From positions 1 to 64,000 of the forward strand of contig JAEYWX010000023.1 of the NCBI GenBank assembly GCA_023428755.1: a DNA stretch of 64,000 nt. The letters run 5' to 3'. The position numbers were made by a program, and so were the translations under genes. Below the pieces are notes generated by a model, which saw only the letters and a program-made list of their open reading frames with translations, was not told the DNA's origin and did not search any database. Below are positions 42,168 to 50,127 of the stretch, piece by piece. The stretch comes from Bacteroidota bacterium. Its GTDB lineage: Bacteria > Bacteroidota > Bacteroidia > Chitinophagales > Chitinophagaceae. Each line of letters begins with the position of its first letter. The stretch's first letter is position 1.

Positions 42168-43166
42168 ATGGCTATTTTGAATTTCGTAAAACCCGACAAA
42201 ATTGTTCTTCAGAAGGCAACTGACTTTGAAGCTCAATTTGAATTTCGTCCGCTTGAACCCGGCTATGGTGTTACCATTGGTAATGCATTACGCCGCGTGT
42301 TATTGAATTCACTGGAAGGATATGCAATTGTAGGTATTAAGATTGAGGGAGCCGACCATGAGTTTGGTACTGTAAAAGGAATCAGCGAAGATGTTGTGGA
42401 AATTATCCTCAACCTGAAGCAGGTTCGTTTTAAGAAAAAAGTTGAGCACGAAGTAAGTCACGAAAAGATCACCTTAAGTCTGAAAAATAAAACAGAATTC
42501 ACAGCTGCAAATATTGGTGAAGCATCACCTGCTTTTGAAGTTATGAATCCTGAATTGCTGATCTGCACAATGGATCCGAGTGCGAAGCTTGATATTGAGA
42601 TCAATATTGCAAGAGGTCGTGGTTACGTTCCTGCAGAGGAAAACAAACCAAAGGATGCTCCATTTGGTTACATTGCTACTGATTCGATCTTTACGCCCAT
42701 CAAAAACGTAAAGTATCTGATTGAAAATACACGTGTGGAACAACGTACTGATTTTGAAAAATTAGTAATGGATGTTGTTACCGACGGTACAATTCATCCG
42801 GAAGAAGCAGTAAAGCAGGCAAGCCGCATTCTGATTCAGCACCTGATGATCATTACTGATGAGAACATCACGTTTGACAACAAGGAAGAGAAGAAAGAAG
42901 ATGTGGTTGATGAGCAAATGCTGCAACTGCGTAAGGTATTGAAGACGCCATTGGAAGATCTCGATCTTTCCGTACGTGCCTTCAACTGTTTGAAAGCTGC
43001 GAAGATCAACTCATTGAGTGAACTGGTTCAGTACGAGCAGGAAGACCTGATGAAGTTCCGCAACTTCGGTCAAAAATCATTGGCTGAAATTGAGCAGGTG
43101 TTAGGCGAAAGAGGCTTACACTTTGGAATGGATCTTCACAAAATGGGATTGGATAATATCGATTAA
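42168..43166 (+). CDS. rpoA: DNA-directed RNA polymerase subunit alpha
   Basis: This 332-residue subunit has the N-terminal assembly domain (PLEPGYGVTIGNALRRVLLNSLEGYAI) and a C-terminal domain that binds UP elements and activators. The latter shows LRKVLKTPLEDLDLSVRAFNCLKAAKINSLSEL and FRNFGQKSLAEIEQVL. Length is typical of Bacteroidota. Confidence 0.97.
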   Translation: MAILNFVKPDKIVLQKATDFEAQFEFRPLEPGYGVTIGNALRRVLLNSLEGYAIVGIKIEGADHEFGTVKGISEDVVEIILNLKQVRFKKKVEHEVSHEKITLSLKNKTEFTAANIGEASPAFEVMNPELLICTMDPSAKLDIEINIARGRGYVPAEENKPKDAPFGYIATDSIFTPIKNVKYLIENTRVEQRTDFEKLVMDVVTDGTIHPEEAVKQASRILIQHLMIITDENITFDNKEEKKEDVVDEQMLQLRKVLKTPLEDLDLSVRAFNCLKAAKINSLSELVQYEQEDLMKFRNFGQKSLAEIEQVLGERGLHFGMDLHKMGLDNID

Positions 43167-43202
43167 TAGCCCCAGCCCTAAAGGGTGAAAGGCAAAAGCA
43201 AA

Positions 43203-43231
43203 AAGCTGTAATTCCTGACACGGTACAGCTT
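43203..43231. repeat. 8-bp palindrome between rpoA and rplQ
   Basis: AAGCTGTA (43203-43210) and TACAGCTT (43224-43231) are perfect inverted repeats. The gap between rpoA and rplQ is 137 bases and also holds a partial REP-like element (43168-43185). Confidence 0.5.
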
Positions 43232-43260
43232 ATTTATAACAAGTATTTGATGTTGGCTTA

Positions 43261-43296
43261 ATTTTCAAATTGTCCAATTTTCAAATTATCAAATTA
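43261..43296. repeat. TTTTCAAATT direct repeats before rplQ
   Basis: Three degenerate copies of TTTTCAAATT end 8 bases before the rplQ ATG at 43304. The same unit is found before the genes at 27721, 57971 and 63634. Confidence 0.6.
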
Positions 43297-43303
43297 AAAC
43301 GTC

Positions 43304-43819
43304 ATGCGTCACGGAGACAAAATCAAAAATCTGAGTCGTACCGCTTCTCACAGAAAAGCGTTACTGACCAACCTGGCTATTGAGCTGATTCAGCACAAAC
43401 GTATTGTTACAACCTTAACAAAGGCAAAAGCATTACGTACATGGATCGAGCCACTGATCACAAAAGCAAAAGATAACTCTACTCACAGCCGTCGTGTTGT
43501 GTTCAGTTACTTACAAAACAAGGAAGCGGTTACTGAACTGTTCAGCACTGTTGCTGAAAAAGTTGCCAGCCGCCCCGGTGGTTACACACGTATCCTGAAG
43601 TTAGGTATTCGTGTAGGTGATAATGCAGAAAAAGCGATGATTGAACTGGTTGATTTCAATGAGATCTACGGTAAAGGAAAAGGCGAAGCTGCTGCACCTG
43701 CTAAGAAAACCCGTCGTGCCGGTGGTGCAAAGAAAAAGGCTGAAGCCGCAACAGAAGAAGTTGCTTCTGCACCTGCACCTGCTGCTGAAGAAAAAACAGA
43801 AGAAAAATCAGCTGAATAA
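43304..43819 (+). CDS. rplQ: 50S ribosomal protein L17
   Basis: This 171-residue protein has the L17 core MRHGDKIKNLSRTASHRKALLTNLA, KAKALRTWIEPLITKAK and RPGGYTRILKLG (about 1-125). A C-terminal extension of about 45 residues is rich in Ala, Glu and Lys (KKKAEAATEEVASAPAPAAEEK) and is of low complexity. It is the last gene of the ribosomal cluster. An intrinsic terminator follows. Confidence 0.97.
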   Translation: MRHGDKIKNLSRTASHRKALLTNLAIELIQHKRIVTTLTKAKALRTWIEPLITKAKDNSTHSRRVVFSYLQNKEAVTELFSTVAEKVASRPGGYTRILKLGIRVGDNAEKAMIELVDFNEIYGKGKGEAAAPAKKTRRAGGAKKKAEAATEEVASAPAPAAEEKTEEKSAE

Positions 43820-43845
43820 TATTCATGTTGAAAAGTTTTTGATAC

Positions 43846-43877
43846 AGAGGCAGGACATTTGGTTCTGCCTCTTTTAT
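43846..43877 (+). terminator. Intrinsic terminator after rplQ
   Basis: AGAGGCAG (43846-43853) pairs with CTGCCTCT (43865-43872) and is followed by a T-rich stretch. It ends the ribosomal cluster 25 bases after the rplQ stop. Confidence 0.75.
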
Positions 43878-43890
43878 TTTGCACATAATT

Positions 43891-45012
43891 ATGACACAAC
43901 CACATAAGCCTACAGGAACGCAAACAGCCATTCTGATGTTGGAAGATGGCAATGTATTTTACGGGAAAGCATTTGGAAAGATCGGCACTACTACCGGTGA
44001 AATTTGTTTTAACACCGGTATGACGGGTTACCAGGAAGTATTTACCGATCCCAGCTACACCGGCCAGATCGTGATCATGAACAATGTACATACGGGCAAC
44101 TACGGTACATATGCAAAAGATGTGGAAAGCGGCAGTGTAAAAATTAAAGGATTGATTGGCCGTAATCTGGAAGATCGCTTTTCACGTTACTCAGCAGATA
44201 AATCGCTGCAGCAATATCTTGAAGAAGAAAATATTGTTTCCATTGAAGATGTAGATACACGGGCGCTTGTTACCCATGTACGTACAAAAGGTGCAATGAA
44301 CTGCATTATTTCTTCCGAGATTCTGGATGAAGCAAAACTGAAAGAAGAATTAGCAAAAGTGCCTTCCATGGAAGGTTTGGAACTGGCAAGCACAGTAAGT
44401 ACAACCGAAGCGTTTACGATGGGTGATGAGCAGTCGCCGATCCGAATTGCGGTGATGGATTTTGGCACCAAACTTAACATTCTGCAATGCATGGTAGATC
44501 GTGGTGCTTACCTGAAAGTGTTTCCTGCCAAAACAAAGATCGATGAACTGAAAGCATTTAATCCTGCAGGTTTTTTTATTTCAAATGGCCCCGGCGATCC
44601 TGCCAGTATGGATTATGCGATTGAAACGGTAAAGGCAATCATCAACGAGAAGAAACCAACCTTTGGTATTTGTCTGGGGCATCAGTTACTGGCACTGGCA
44701 AACGATATCACAACATTTAAAATGCATCACGGTCATCGTGGATTAAATCACCCGGTGAAAAACCTGGTAACAGGTTTGTGTGAGATCACTACACAGAACC
44801 ATGGTTTTGGTGTAGATCCGCAAGCGGTGCGTAAAGCTGCGAATGTTGAAATTACACATGTGAATTTGAACGATGATTCCATTGAAGGAATTCGTTTAAA
44901 AGACCGTCCTGCGTTCTCGGTGCAATATCATCCGGAAAGTACGCCTGGTCCGCACGACAGCCGCTATCTCTTCGATGATTTCATTAACATGATCAAAGCG
45001 AGTTTAAATTAA
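43891..45012 (+). CDS. carA: Carbamoyl-phosphate synthase small subunit
   Basis: This 373-residue glutamine amidotransferase subunit supplies ammonia to CarB for arginine and pyrimidine synthesis. The N-terminal domain has FYGKAFGKIGTTTGEICFNTGMTGYQEVFTDPSY; the class I GATase domain has FGICLGHQLLALAND (catalytic Cys) and SVQYHPESTPGPHD (catalytic His and Glu). The ATG at 43891 follows an in-frame TTG and is preferred. carB is not adjacent; aroQ follows. Confidence 0.96.
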   Translation: MTQPHKPTGTQTAILMLEDGNVFYGKAFGKIGTTTGEICFNTGMTGYQEVFTDPSYTGQIVIMNNVHTGNYGTYAKDVESGSVKIKGLIGRNLEDRFSRYSADKSLQQYLEEENIVSIEDVDTRALVTHVRTKGAMNCIISSEILDEAKLKEELAKVPSMEGLELASTVSTTEAFTMGDEQSPIRIAVMDFGTKLNILQCMVDRGAYLKVFPAKTKIDELKAFNPAGFFISNGPGDPASMDYAIETVKAIINEKKPTFGICLGHQLLALANDITTFKMHHGHRGLNHPVKNLVTGLCEITTQNHGFGVDPQAVRKAANVEITHVNLNDDSIEGIRLKDRPAFSVQYHPESTPGPHDSRYLFDDFINMIKASLN

Positions 45013-45016
45013 TACG

Positions 45017-45045
45017 AAGCCCCGGTTTTTACATCGGGGCTTTTT
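45017..45045 (+). terminator. Intrinsic terminator after carA
   Basis: AAGCCCCG (45017-45024) pairs with CGGGGCTT (45035-45042) and is followed by TTT, 5 bases after the carA stop. aroQ therefore has its own start of transcription or relies on readthrough. Confidence 0.85.
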
Positions 45046-45061
45046 ATTTTATATTTACTTC

Positions 45062-45481
45062 ATGAAGAAGATTGCCATTATTAACGGACCTAATTTAAAC
45101 TTACTTGGTAAGCGTGAGCCTGGTGTGTACGGTACTCAATCATTCGAAGAATATTTTGAAGAACTGAAGGCGAAATTTCCTTCTGTTGATTTTCACTATT
45201 ACCAAAGTAATGTAGAAGGGGAGTTGATCAACGAACTGCAGCGGGTAGGTTTTTCGTATGATGGTATTATTCTCAATCCCGGCGGCTACACACATACATC
45301 GGTTGCCATTGGTGACACCATTGCTGCCATTACAACACCTGTTGTTGAAGTACATATTTCCAACGTGCATGCCCGTGAAGAGTTTCGTCATCTTTCGCAT
45401 GTAAGTGCAAAAGCAGCAGGTAGTATTATTGGGTTGGGGATGAAGGGATATGAGTTGGCTGTATCTTTTCTGACTTCTTGA
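45062..45481 (+). CDS. aroQ: 3-dehydroquinate dehydratase, type II
   Basis: This 139-residue enzyme catalyses the third step of the shikimate pathway. Signatures are NGPNLNLLGKREPGVYG with the catalytic Arg and Tyr region, ILNPGGYTHTSVAIGD and VEVHISNVHAREEFRHLS. It forms a dodecamer of trimers. The last 56 bases overlap, in the convergent orientation, the 3' end of a membrane-enzyme gene on the minus strand. Confidence 0.95.
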   Translation: MKKIAIINGPNLNLLGKREPGVYGTQSFEEYFEELKAKFPSVDFHYYQSNVEGELINELQRVGFSYDGIILNPGGYTHTSVAIGDTIAAITTPVVEVHISNVHAREEFRHLSHVSAKAAGSIIGLGMKGYELAVSFLTS

Positions 45482-47027
45482 TTGCCTGCGTTTCTCCACT
45501 AACAACAATGCTGCTGTCTCGATGAAGTGATAAACCTGCACTAAAGTGTTTATTCAAGACAACCCTGAAAATATTGACCAGCGAAATGGAATCATACAGC
45601 ATACTGTAATCTTTATCCGGGAAGTATAGCGCCATCATGTTATTAAAAATGTATCCACTTTTAACTGCTTCTGATGATTTGAAACCATGGTCACCGGCAA
45701 CAATGATGATTGTGTTTTTTTTATTGTTTTGTTGAATGTATTCAACCATATCCTGGATCACTTTTCGTGCAAATAATACTTGTCCGAAATAACCAGCTTT
45801 ATCTTCCGTTTCGTTATGTACAACAGTGTTGGCTGCAGTTTTTATATTACCTGCACTATCAAATGTGTACTGCTCGTGGGGTATCATAAAATGACCATAC
45901 ACAAACTTCAATTCAGGATCCTTACATGTGGCTTTTAAAAGTTCTACCGTTGTGTCGAAATACTTTTTCTTTTGCACATTTCTTTCGTCAATAATTTTAA
46001 ATTGTCTTTTTTGGATGAAGTCTACGTTAATACGGGTATAATTCCAGAAAACATCCCGGTATATACGACCAGGCAATGTTTTAAATGAATAATGGTGCTT
46101 TCTCATTCGTTCAAAAAAGGAGTTGCCCGGCCAATCTTTGTTATCAAATGAAATCTGTTGATAGCTATGTGTTTTGTATCCTTCCTTATGAAGGATCGCA
46201 AATAACGAATTGTTGAGTATTGATTCCGAACCCCAGAAATACACTTTCGGGTCATTCATTACTGGTGCAATCCATGGTGGCAGGTAATCCATATTGAAAG
46301 TGCTGCTGAGAGAATGAATTGTCCAGTTATAATTTGCACGTGCGTTAGCAGCCACATAAAAATCCTTTTTAGTCAGAAAGCTGTCAAGTTCATAGTTTTT
46401 CTTTCCAATAAGGTGATCAATGCTTTTTGATGCTGACAATGCATCAAATAAAAGAAAGTAAATATCCGGTTTTAATGAATCAGGAAGCGTTTTGGATGGA
46501 TTGTAATCATTGTAAGCATTAAAGCGAAAATCAATAAGGTTATCTACGCTTTTGTGAAGTTGGTAACGTTTTACACTGTTTGGTATTTCGGAAAGAATCA
46601 AAACAGTAAACAACAGATTCAGGAAAAGGTATAATTCTCCAAATGGCTTTGTTCTTTTTCGAAGTACTAGAAAAGCAATCAGAAAGAGTATTAAGGTAAA
46701 TGGAAGAACAAACGTAAATTTTACAAAATCACTTTGGGTGAAAAGTTGTTTTAAACTATCATGCAGGTATCCAAACACCAGACTTATTACGCTAATAAAA
46801 AAGGTAAAGACGGCAGCATTTTTCAGATTACGTAACAGCTTAAACGAAATGAAAAGGCATGCCAACACACATGCAGTTATAATTATGAAATTGGTAAGCA
46901 CGTATTTCAGGGAAAGAAATCCAAACAATTCATTATAACCACTGTAAATAAAAAACAGCGGAAGAAGAACAAGGAACAAAGGCCATGTGCTAAAAAATAA
47001 TTTCAATTTCGAATAGATCGTTTGCAT
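45426..47027 (-). CDS. Membrane-anchored alkaline-phosphatase-superfamily enzyme, paralogue 2
   Basis: This 533-residue protein has five predicted N-terminal transmembrane helices (within about 15-150) and a periplasmic sulfatase-like domain. Metal and catalytic residues can be placed: D195 in FLLFDALSAS, probable nucleophile T236 in NYNWTIHSLSSTFNMDY and late VAGDHGFKS (D446, H447). MdoB and LtaS relatives transfer phosphoglycerol or phosphoethanolamine to envelope glycans or lipids. It is 4 bases after a paralogue. The C-terminus extends about 20 residues beyond that paralogue and overlaps aroQ by 56 bases. Confidence 0.82.
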   Translation of the reverse strand: MQTIYSKLKLFFSTWPLFLVLLPLFFIYSGYNELFGFLSLKYVLTNFIIITACVLACLFISFKLLRNLKNAAVFTFFISVISLVFGYLHDSLKQLFTQSDFVKFTFVLPFTLILFLIAFLVLRKRTKPFGELYLFLNLLFTVLILSEIPNSVKRYQLHKSVDNLIDFRFNAYNDYNPSKTLPDSLKPDIYFLLFDALSASKSIDHLIGKKNYELDSFLTKKDFYVAANARANYNWTIHSLSSTFNMDYLPPWIAPVMNDPKVYFWGSESILNNSLFAILHKEGYKTHSYQQISFDNKDWPGNSFFERMRKHHYSFKTLPGRIYRDVFWNYTRINVDFIQKRQFKIIDERNVQKKKYFDTTVELLKATCKDPELKFVYGHFMIPHEQYTFDSAGNIKTAANTVVHNETEDKAGYFGQVLFARKVIQDMVEYIQQNNKKNTIIIVAGDHGFKSSEAVKSGYIFNNMMALYFPDKDYSMLYDSISLVNIFRVVLNKHFSAGLSLHRDSSIVVSGETQAIKKSEKIQPTHIPSSPTQ

Positions 47028-47031
47028 TGGT

Positions 47032-48579
47032 TTATTTTTTGCGAGGAAGGGTGTATGGGATGAAAATACTGCTATCTTTTAATAACGGAAGATTTGCAGC
47101 ATAGAATTTATTCAAGATTAACCGGAATGAATTTACCGGACTCATTGTAGGGTAATGTTGCTTGTAGTCATTGTCAGGGAAGTAAACAGCACTAAAGTTG
47201 TCAAATATCATATAACCTTTTTTGCCATTGATATTTCGATATCCATGGTCTCCCTCAATTACAATAACAGTATTTTTTTGGTTATTCTTTTTAATATATA
47301 GAACAATATCCTGAATTATTTTATTAGCAAATTTTACTTGTTCAATAAAAGCCCCGGGCTCTTCCGCCTCTGTATGCACAATTGTTTTCTCTGTTGGCTT
47401 TAGATTTCCCAAGCTATCATAAATAAATGGCTCATGGGGTAGTACAAAATGAGCATAAATGAATTGCTTTTTTTCATTTTGCAAGTCACAAGTTTTTTCT
47501 ATAAGCAGTTTTGTTTGTTCCAGATCATTTTTTAGACTGAGATTACGGGTTAGATATTTTTTCAGATTTCGTTTATTTATGATTTTCATATTCAGTCTTG
47601 AAAGATTCCAACCAAGATCACGGTAAATTCTCCCAGGCAGTGTCTGATAGAAATAGTTCATATACAACATGTCAGCAAAAAAAAGTTTCCCGTTCCAATC
47701 TTTGTTTACAAAGGAAATAGGCTGGTATTGTTTGATTTCATAACCCTGCTCATTTAAGATGCGTGTAAGTGAGTTGTCAAGTAATGAGGCAGATGCTTTA
47801 AAGTACATTTTCGTTTCATCCTGGTACAGATCAACCGGAGGTACATAGTCCATATTGAGCGTACTGCTTACAGAAAGTGCAGTTAAATTGTAGTTACTTT
47901 TAGACGCCGGGTGTACATAGAAATTTTCCTTCAAAAGAAAACTGTCCAGTGAACTGTTGTCAAATCCCCATTCCTGTTTCATAGCATTGGAAGATGGTAA
48001 AGCATCAAACACCAGGAAATAAATATCGGGTTTTACAGAGTCGGCAATTGGGTTTTTGATCTTCGCCTGCTTCATGGCAGCAAAGCGATTATCAAGAAGC
48101 TGTTGTTTGGTTTTAAGTTTTGAAAGTTGAATTATACCCTCAGCTATTTCAATAGTCAAAAGAACTAGCATCAGCATGTTGATAAAAAGGAACTGACGAT
48201 TAAAGGAAGTATTTCTCTTTTTTATAAATGAAATGATAAAAAGAAAAAATATAAGCGAAGCAGGAATGACGAATTTATAGCTACTTAGAAAGCCATCACC
48301 AGTTATTTTCTTAATGCTGTCATGGATATAACCAAATGACAACATGAATACCATTAACCAGAAACTGAATATCGCAGCTTTTCTGCTATTTCTTAAAATA
48401 AATGAGAAAGGGATGTAAATGAAAAGCAAAGAAATAAGTACAGCAAAAAAGTTGAGAAGTATAAATGAACCAGGGAAAAAGCCAAAGAATGCATTGTATC
48501 CATGCAGAATGAATACGAGTGGAAGTAACACCACGAAGTATTTTTTTTGTTGCAGTAGTGTTTTCAGTCTTTCATTCAT
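47032..48579 (-). CDS. Membrane-anchored alkaline-phosphatase-superfamily enzyme, paralogue 1
   Basis: This 515-residue protein shares its full architecture with the next gene: five N-terminal transmembrane helices (about 15-150) and a periplasmic domain with D192 (KPDIYFLVFDALPSS), probable nucleophile T233 (NYNLTALSVSSTLNMDYVPP), FIYAHFVLPHEP and EGDHGYRN. It is 17 bases downstream of the NoeA-like methyltransferase gene and 4 bases before paralogue 2. A transferase of phospho-alcohol groups onto surface molecules is the best family inference; substrate unknown. Confidence 0.82.
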   Translation of the reverse strand: MNERLKTLLQQKKYFVVLLPLVFILHGYNAFFGFFPGSFILLNFFAVLISLLFIYIPFSFILRNSRKAAIFSFWLMVFMLSFGYIHDSIKKITGDGFLSSYKFVIPASLIFFLFIISFIKKRNTSFNRQFLFINMLMLVLLTIEIAEGIIQLSKLKTKQQLLDNRFAAMKQAKIKNPIADSVKPDIYFLVFDALPSSNAMKQEWGFDNSSLDSFLLKENFYVHPASKSNYNLTALSVSSTLNMDYVPPVDLYQDETKMYFKASASLLDNSLTRILNEQGYEIKQYQPISFVNKDWNGKLFFADMLYMNYFYQTLPGRIYRDLGWNLSRLNMKIINKRNLKKYLTRNLSLKNDLEQTKLLIEKTCDLQNEKKQFIYAHFVLPHEPFIYDSLGNLKPTEKTIVHTEAEEPGAFIEQVKFANKIIQDIVLYIKKNNQKNTVIVIEGDHGYRNINGKKGYMIFDNFSAVYFPDNDYKQHYPTMSPVNSFRLILNKFYAANLPLLKDSSIFIPYTLPRKK

Positions 48580-48596
48580 GCGGCAGCTATGCAGCG

Positions 48597-49970
48597 TTAT
48601 TTTAGTTGGTATAAAAACATTCTTCTTTCGGAACCGGGGATATTTATTTTCTTGTTTTGTATGAAAGAAACTTCGAATGCTTTTTCGAACTCGCTTTCAG
48701 TATATCCCTCAAAAATATCTTCCCGCCATTGCAGCATGCCCACAACTTTCGGATCTGTTTTTGGCACAAATTCAATGATCAGCGTTTTGCAGATGGAGGC
48801 AAAAAAAGAAGCCAGTTGTTCAAACGAAATGTTCTTGGCAATCGCCAGGTGATGAATCAGCGCCAGTGCCATGCAAACGTCAAACGACTGGCGTTGAAAA
48901 AATGGACTGCGTTCTGCATTCATCCAGCCTATCCCCGGGCTTGGGTAAGTAAGGTCGATCACCAATGGTAAAATATGCTGCTGCGTTTCTTTTTTCAACC
49001 GTTGGTAAAGGGAGTCGATGCAGGCACTGTCAAAATCAGTAGCTACCACCATTGCTTCTTTGCTACAGAGCAATGAAAACTCACCTTCATTGGCTCCAAG
49101 ATCAAGAACCGATGCGTAAGTAAGTTCAGACAATACCGAAGAAATGATTTGTTTCTTAGCGGTGAGGTATTCCTCACTTAAAATGGTTTCTTTGTAATAA
49201 TTATTCCAGGTTGTTGTGGTTTGCGGTAACCTTAAATTGCTGATACAATCTTCAAGACTTTGCAGAATCTGCTCAATATTTTTCTTTGAAATTTTTTTAG
49301 CTGAGTTGTTTGCAGTGCCGGTTGTTTTACCCGCCATGTTTGCATGCAGATGTACATGCAGATAAACGCAAGGTTTCAGTTTTGTTTTGAACGGTAATAA
49401 TTTCGCTGTTGTACTTGCCGGTACACCATCGGGATAGCTCAGCATCAGCTTATGCACTTCCATGCCGGTGTAAACTGCAAGTAACAACGGGTTTAAAAAG
49501 CATTCACAAAACTGACGATAAGCAACCCATGCCTCGCCTTCTTTGTATGTCTCAAACGAAAGTGTATCGATGAGCTTTGCCTTGCCTTCTACAAACTGAA
49601 TGTTGCTGTGAGTAGCGTCTTTCAAGATCATTCCTTTTTGCAAAGCTGTTTTGCAAATGGACAATGTTGTTAATGCAGCATCTTTTAACTGCGTAAAACT
49701 CCATTCCCATACATAGGAAAGAAAAGCAAGCTTTTGCGGCTGCAGCGTTTTGTACCAATCGGCCCGGCCTGTATGATTTTCGGCAAGCTCGGTATAAGGA
49801 AGTAATACTTTTTTTTTGAGCAACTCTGCTGCAAGACCCGACGACTGTAACAGTTCATAGTGCGACTGATAAACAGTTGACACAAACCTGTACACCGTTC
49901 CTTCCTTTTCATAAATAAAACCAGAAGGGTCACGAAACGAAGCCGGATGATGATTAATCGGTTGATTCAT
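48597..49970 (-). CDS. NoeA-like class I SAM methyltransferase with kinase-like N-terminal region
   Basis: This 457-residue protein has an N-terminal half with a kinase-like spelling: LKDATHSNIQF (116-126) and LIDTLSFETY (133-142) resemble a degenerate catalytic loop of small-molecule kinases. The C-terminal half is a methyltransferase with motif I VLDLGANEGEF (288-298) and ATDFDSACIDSL. The arrangement recalls nodulation protein NoeA. The start at 49970 was chosen because the upstream 33 codons read as the coding frame of the overlapping small protein. It is central in a five-gene operon. Confidence 0.8.
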   Translation of the reverse strand: MNQPINHHPASFRDPSGFIYEKEGTVYRFVSTVYQSHYELLQSSGLAAELLKKKVLLPYTELAENHTGRADWYKTLQPQKLAFLSYVWEWSFTQLKDAALTTLSICKTALQKGMILKDATHSNIQFVEGKAKLIDTLSFETYKEGEAWVAYRQFCECFLNPLLLAVYTGMEVHKLMLSYPDGVPASTTAKLLPFKTKLKPCVYLHVHLHANMAGKTTGTANNSAKKISKKNIEQILQSLEDCISNLRLPQTTTTWNNYYKETILSEEYLTAKKQIISSVLSELTYASVLDLGANEGEFSLLCSKEAMVVATDFDSACIDSLYQRLKKETQQHILPLVIDLTYPSPGIGWMNAERSPFFQRQSFDVCMALALIHHLAIAKNISFEQLASFFASICKTLIIEFVPKTDPKVVGMLQWREDIFEGYTESEFEKAFEVSFIQNKKINIPGSERRMFLYQLK

Positions 49971-50127
49971 TTTTTTCTTCTTCTGTTTCAGGTTTGGGTT
50001 TGCTGAAAAAACTTTTGATCCAGTTCCATCCGGTTTTGAAATAGAAGATAACACCAAGCACAGCGGCAATGATCACCTGGATAAGGTAACTGCCACTGCC
50101 GGGGTCAAGGTATAAAAGTTGCATCAT
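49954..50127 (-). CDS. Small LDPGSGS-motif membrane protein (57 residues)
   Basis: This short gene starts MMQLLYLDPGSGSYLIQ, continues with one hydrophobic helix (about 14-30, VIIAAVLGVIFYF), a Trp/Lys segment (WNWIKSFFSKPKP) and an acidic tail. The LDPGSGS motif directly before a membrane helix is, from memory, conserved in similar small Bacteroidota proteins of unknown role. The start overlaps the M42-peptidase stop by 4 bases (ATGA) and its end overlaps the methyltransferase start by 17 bases. Such nested coupling argues it is a real gene of the operon. Confidence 0.8.
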   Translation of the reverse strand: MMQLLYLDPGSGSYLIQVIIAAVLGVIFYFKTGWNWIKSFFSKPKPETEEEKNESTD

